DNA from: Phycisphaerales bacterium
GTDB taxonomy: Bacteria > Planctomycetota > Phycisphaerae > Phycisphaerales > UBA1924
Direction of reading: 5' to 3'
DNA: 64,000 nucleotides
Assembly (NCBI GenBank): GCA_026982335.1
Contig: JALSHH010000053.1
Span: 1-64,000, forward strand
In this document: one piece after another, positions 63,815 to 64,000 of the stretch
Numbering within the stretch: position 1 is the stretch's first letter
Layout: every line of letters begins with the position of its first letter
Made by a program: the position numbers and the translations under genes
Notes under the pieces: model-generated
The model's database searches: none
What the model saw: the letters and a program-made list of their open reading frames with translations, nothing else
Told to the model about the DNA's origin: nothing

Positions 63815-64000
63815 TCAGCTCGATTTGTTGAGCCATTCCGATTCGAGTTCTTCGAGCTCGGCCTTGAACTTGTCTCGTTTTTCGGTGAGACTATTGGCCC
63901 GCTCGTAGTCTATCCAGACATCGGCATCTCCGAGCTCGGCGTCGATGCGTTTGAGCTCGATTTCGAGATCGGCCATTCGTTTTTCAATTTTTTCGATCGG
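63815..64000 (-). CDS. C-terminal coiled coil of a probable ABC-F ATPase (partial)
   Basis: An open minus-strand frame enters from the right edge and ends at TGA (63815-63817), giving 61 residues. The pattern (KRMADLEIELKRIDAEL, EKRDKFKAELEELESEW) matches the C-terminal coiled-coil of Uup/ABC-F proteins. The ATPase domains are outside the window, so identification is provisional. It is convergent with the hypothetical membrane gene. Confidence 0.65.
   Translation of the reverse strand, partial: PIEKIEKRMADLEIELKRIDAELGDADVWIDYERANSLTEKRDKFKAELEELESEWLNKSS

Noticed and set aside
1-64000. CRISPR array, rRNA operon or intact insertion sequence
   Set aside because: No regularly spaced repeats, rRNA core sequences or paired terminal inverted repeats with a transposase were noticed on either strand.

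Overview
The window looks like chromosomal DNA of a planctomycete, most likely of the Phycisphaerae lineage. The evidence is a secreted protein ending in a PEP-CTERM-like tail (PAPGSLALL, one hydrophobic segment, RRRR), a decayed integrase of a type common in planctomycetes, many HEAT/TPR and VWA proteins, a Gram-negative envelope set (LpxB, Lnt, lipoproteins, a sedoheptulose-7-phosphate isomerase-like protein) and GC-rich, SD-led genes in short operons. The species assignment is inference. There is no rRNA operon, CRISPR array or intact mobile element.

Layout. 1-0.75 kb: the tail of an unknown gene, a decayed tyrosine integrase and a tRNA-Gly whose 3' end faces it. 0.8-9.6 kb (minus strand): one tightly overlapping eight-gene moxR/Bat ('aerotolerance') operon. 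9.8-13.0 kb: DUF3467 protein, tRNA-Leu, trigger factor and two small zinc-ribbon membrane proteins. 13.1-20.6 kb: propionate/2-methylcitrate genes (citrate/methylcitrate synthase, methylisocitrate lyase, 2-methylcitrate dehydratase) on both strands, mixed with an unusual phosphatase-M28 peptidase-FN3 protein, a DUF3465 protein and a thiolase. 20.7-31.2 kb: globin, AspS, ThiG, an SDR enzyme, pyruvate kinase, then 4-hydroxyphenylpyruvate dioxygenase and homogentisate dioxygenase (tyrosine catabolism) flanking a PEP-CTERM-like protein, a small hypothetical and a GmhA-like isomerase.

31.5-47.5 kb: a pseudokinase with its own near-consensus promoter, a HEAT protein with a dense cluster of homopolymer runs in its N-terminus, a TPR protein, a minus-strand cluster (UDP-sugar pyrophosphorylase, hydrolase, UMF1-type MFS transporter, TrpB), then Rpe, a catalytically dead histidine-phosphatase paralogue, AccD, Lnt, a HEAT lipoprotein and an MreC-like coiled-coil membrane protein paired with a 66-residue membrane protein. 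47.6-64 kb: tRNA-Asp, a CPA-type antiporter with a TrkA-N domain, the minus-strand isoprenoid/NADP genes (IspA-like, Dxs, NAD kinase), an ExbB/TolQ-like channel, PtsN-type EIIA, RsmB, a histidine kinase/response regulator pair whose regulator carries an XRE helix-turn-helix, LpxB, an alanine-type Na+ symporter with a large soluble insertion, three hypotheticals and the C-terminus of a probable ABC-F protein.

Most of the window is core metabolism and envelope biology. The features most worth follow-up are the degenerate enzymes (pseudokinase, dead histidine phosphatase), the phosphatase-peptidase fusion, the REC-XRE two-component pair, the homopolymer cluster, the symporter insertion and the integrase remnant beside tRNA-Gly.
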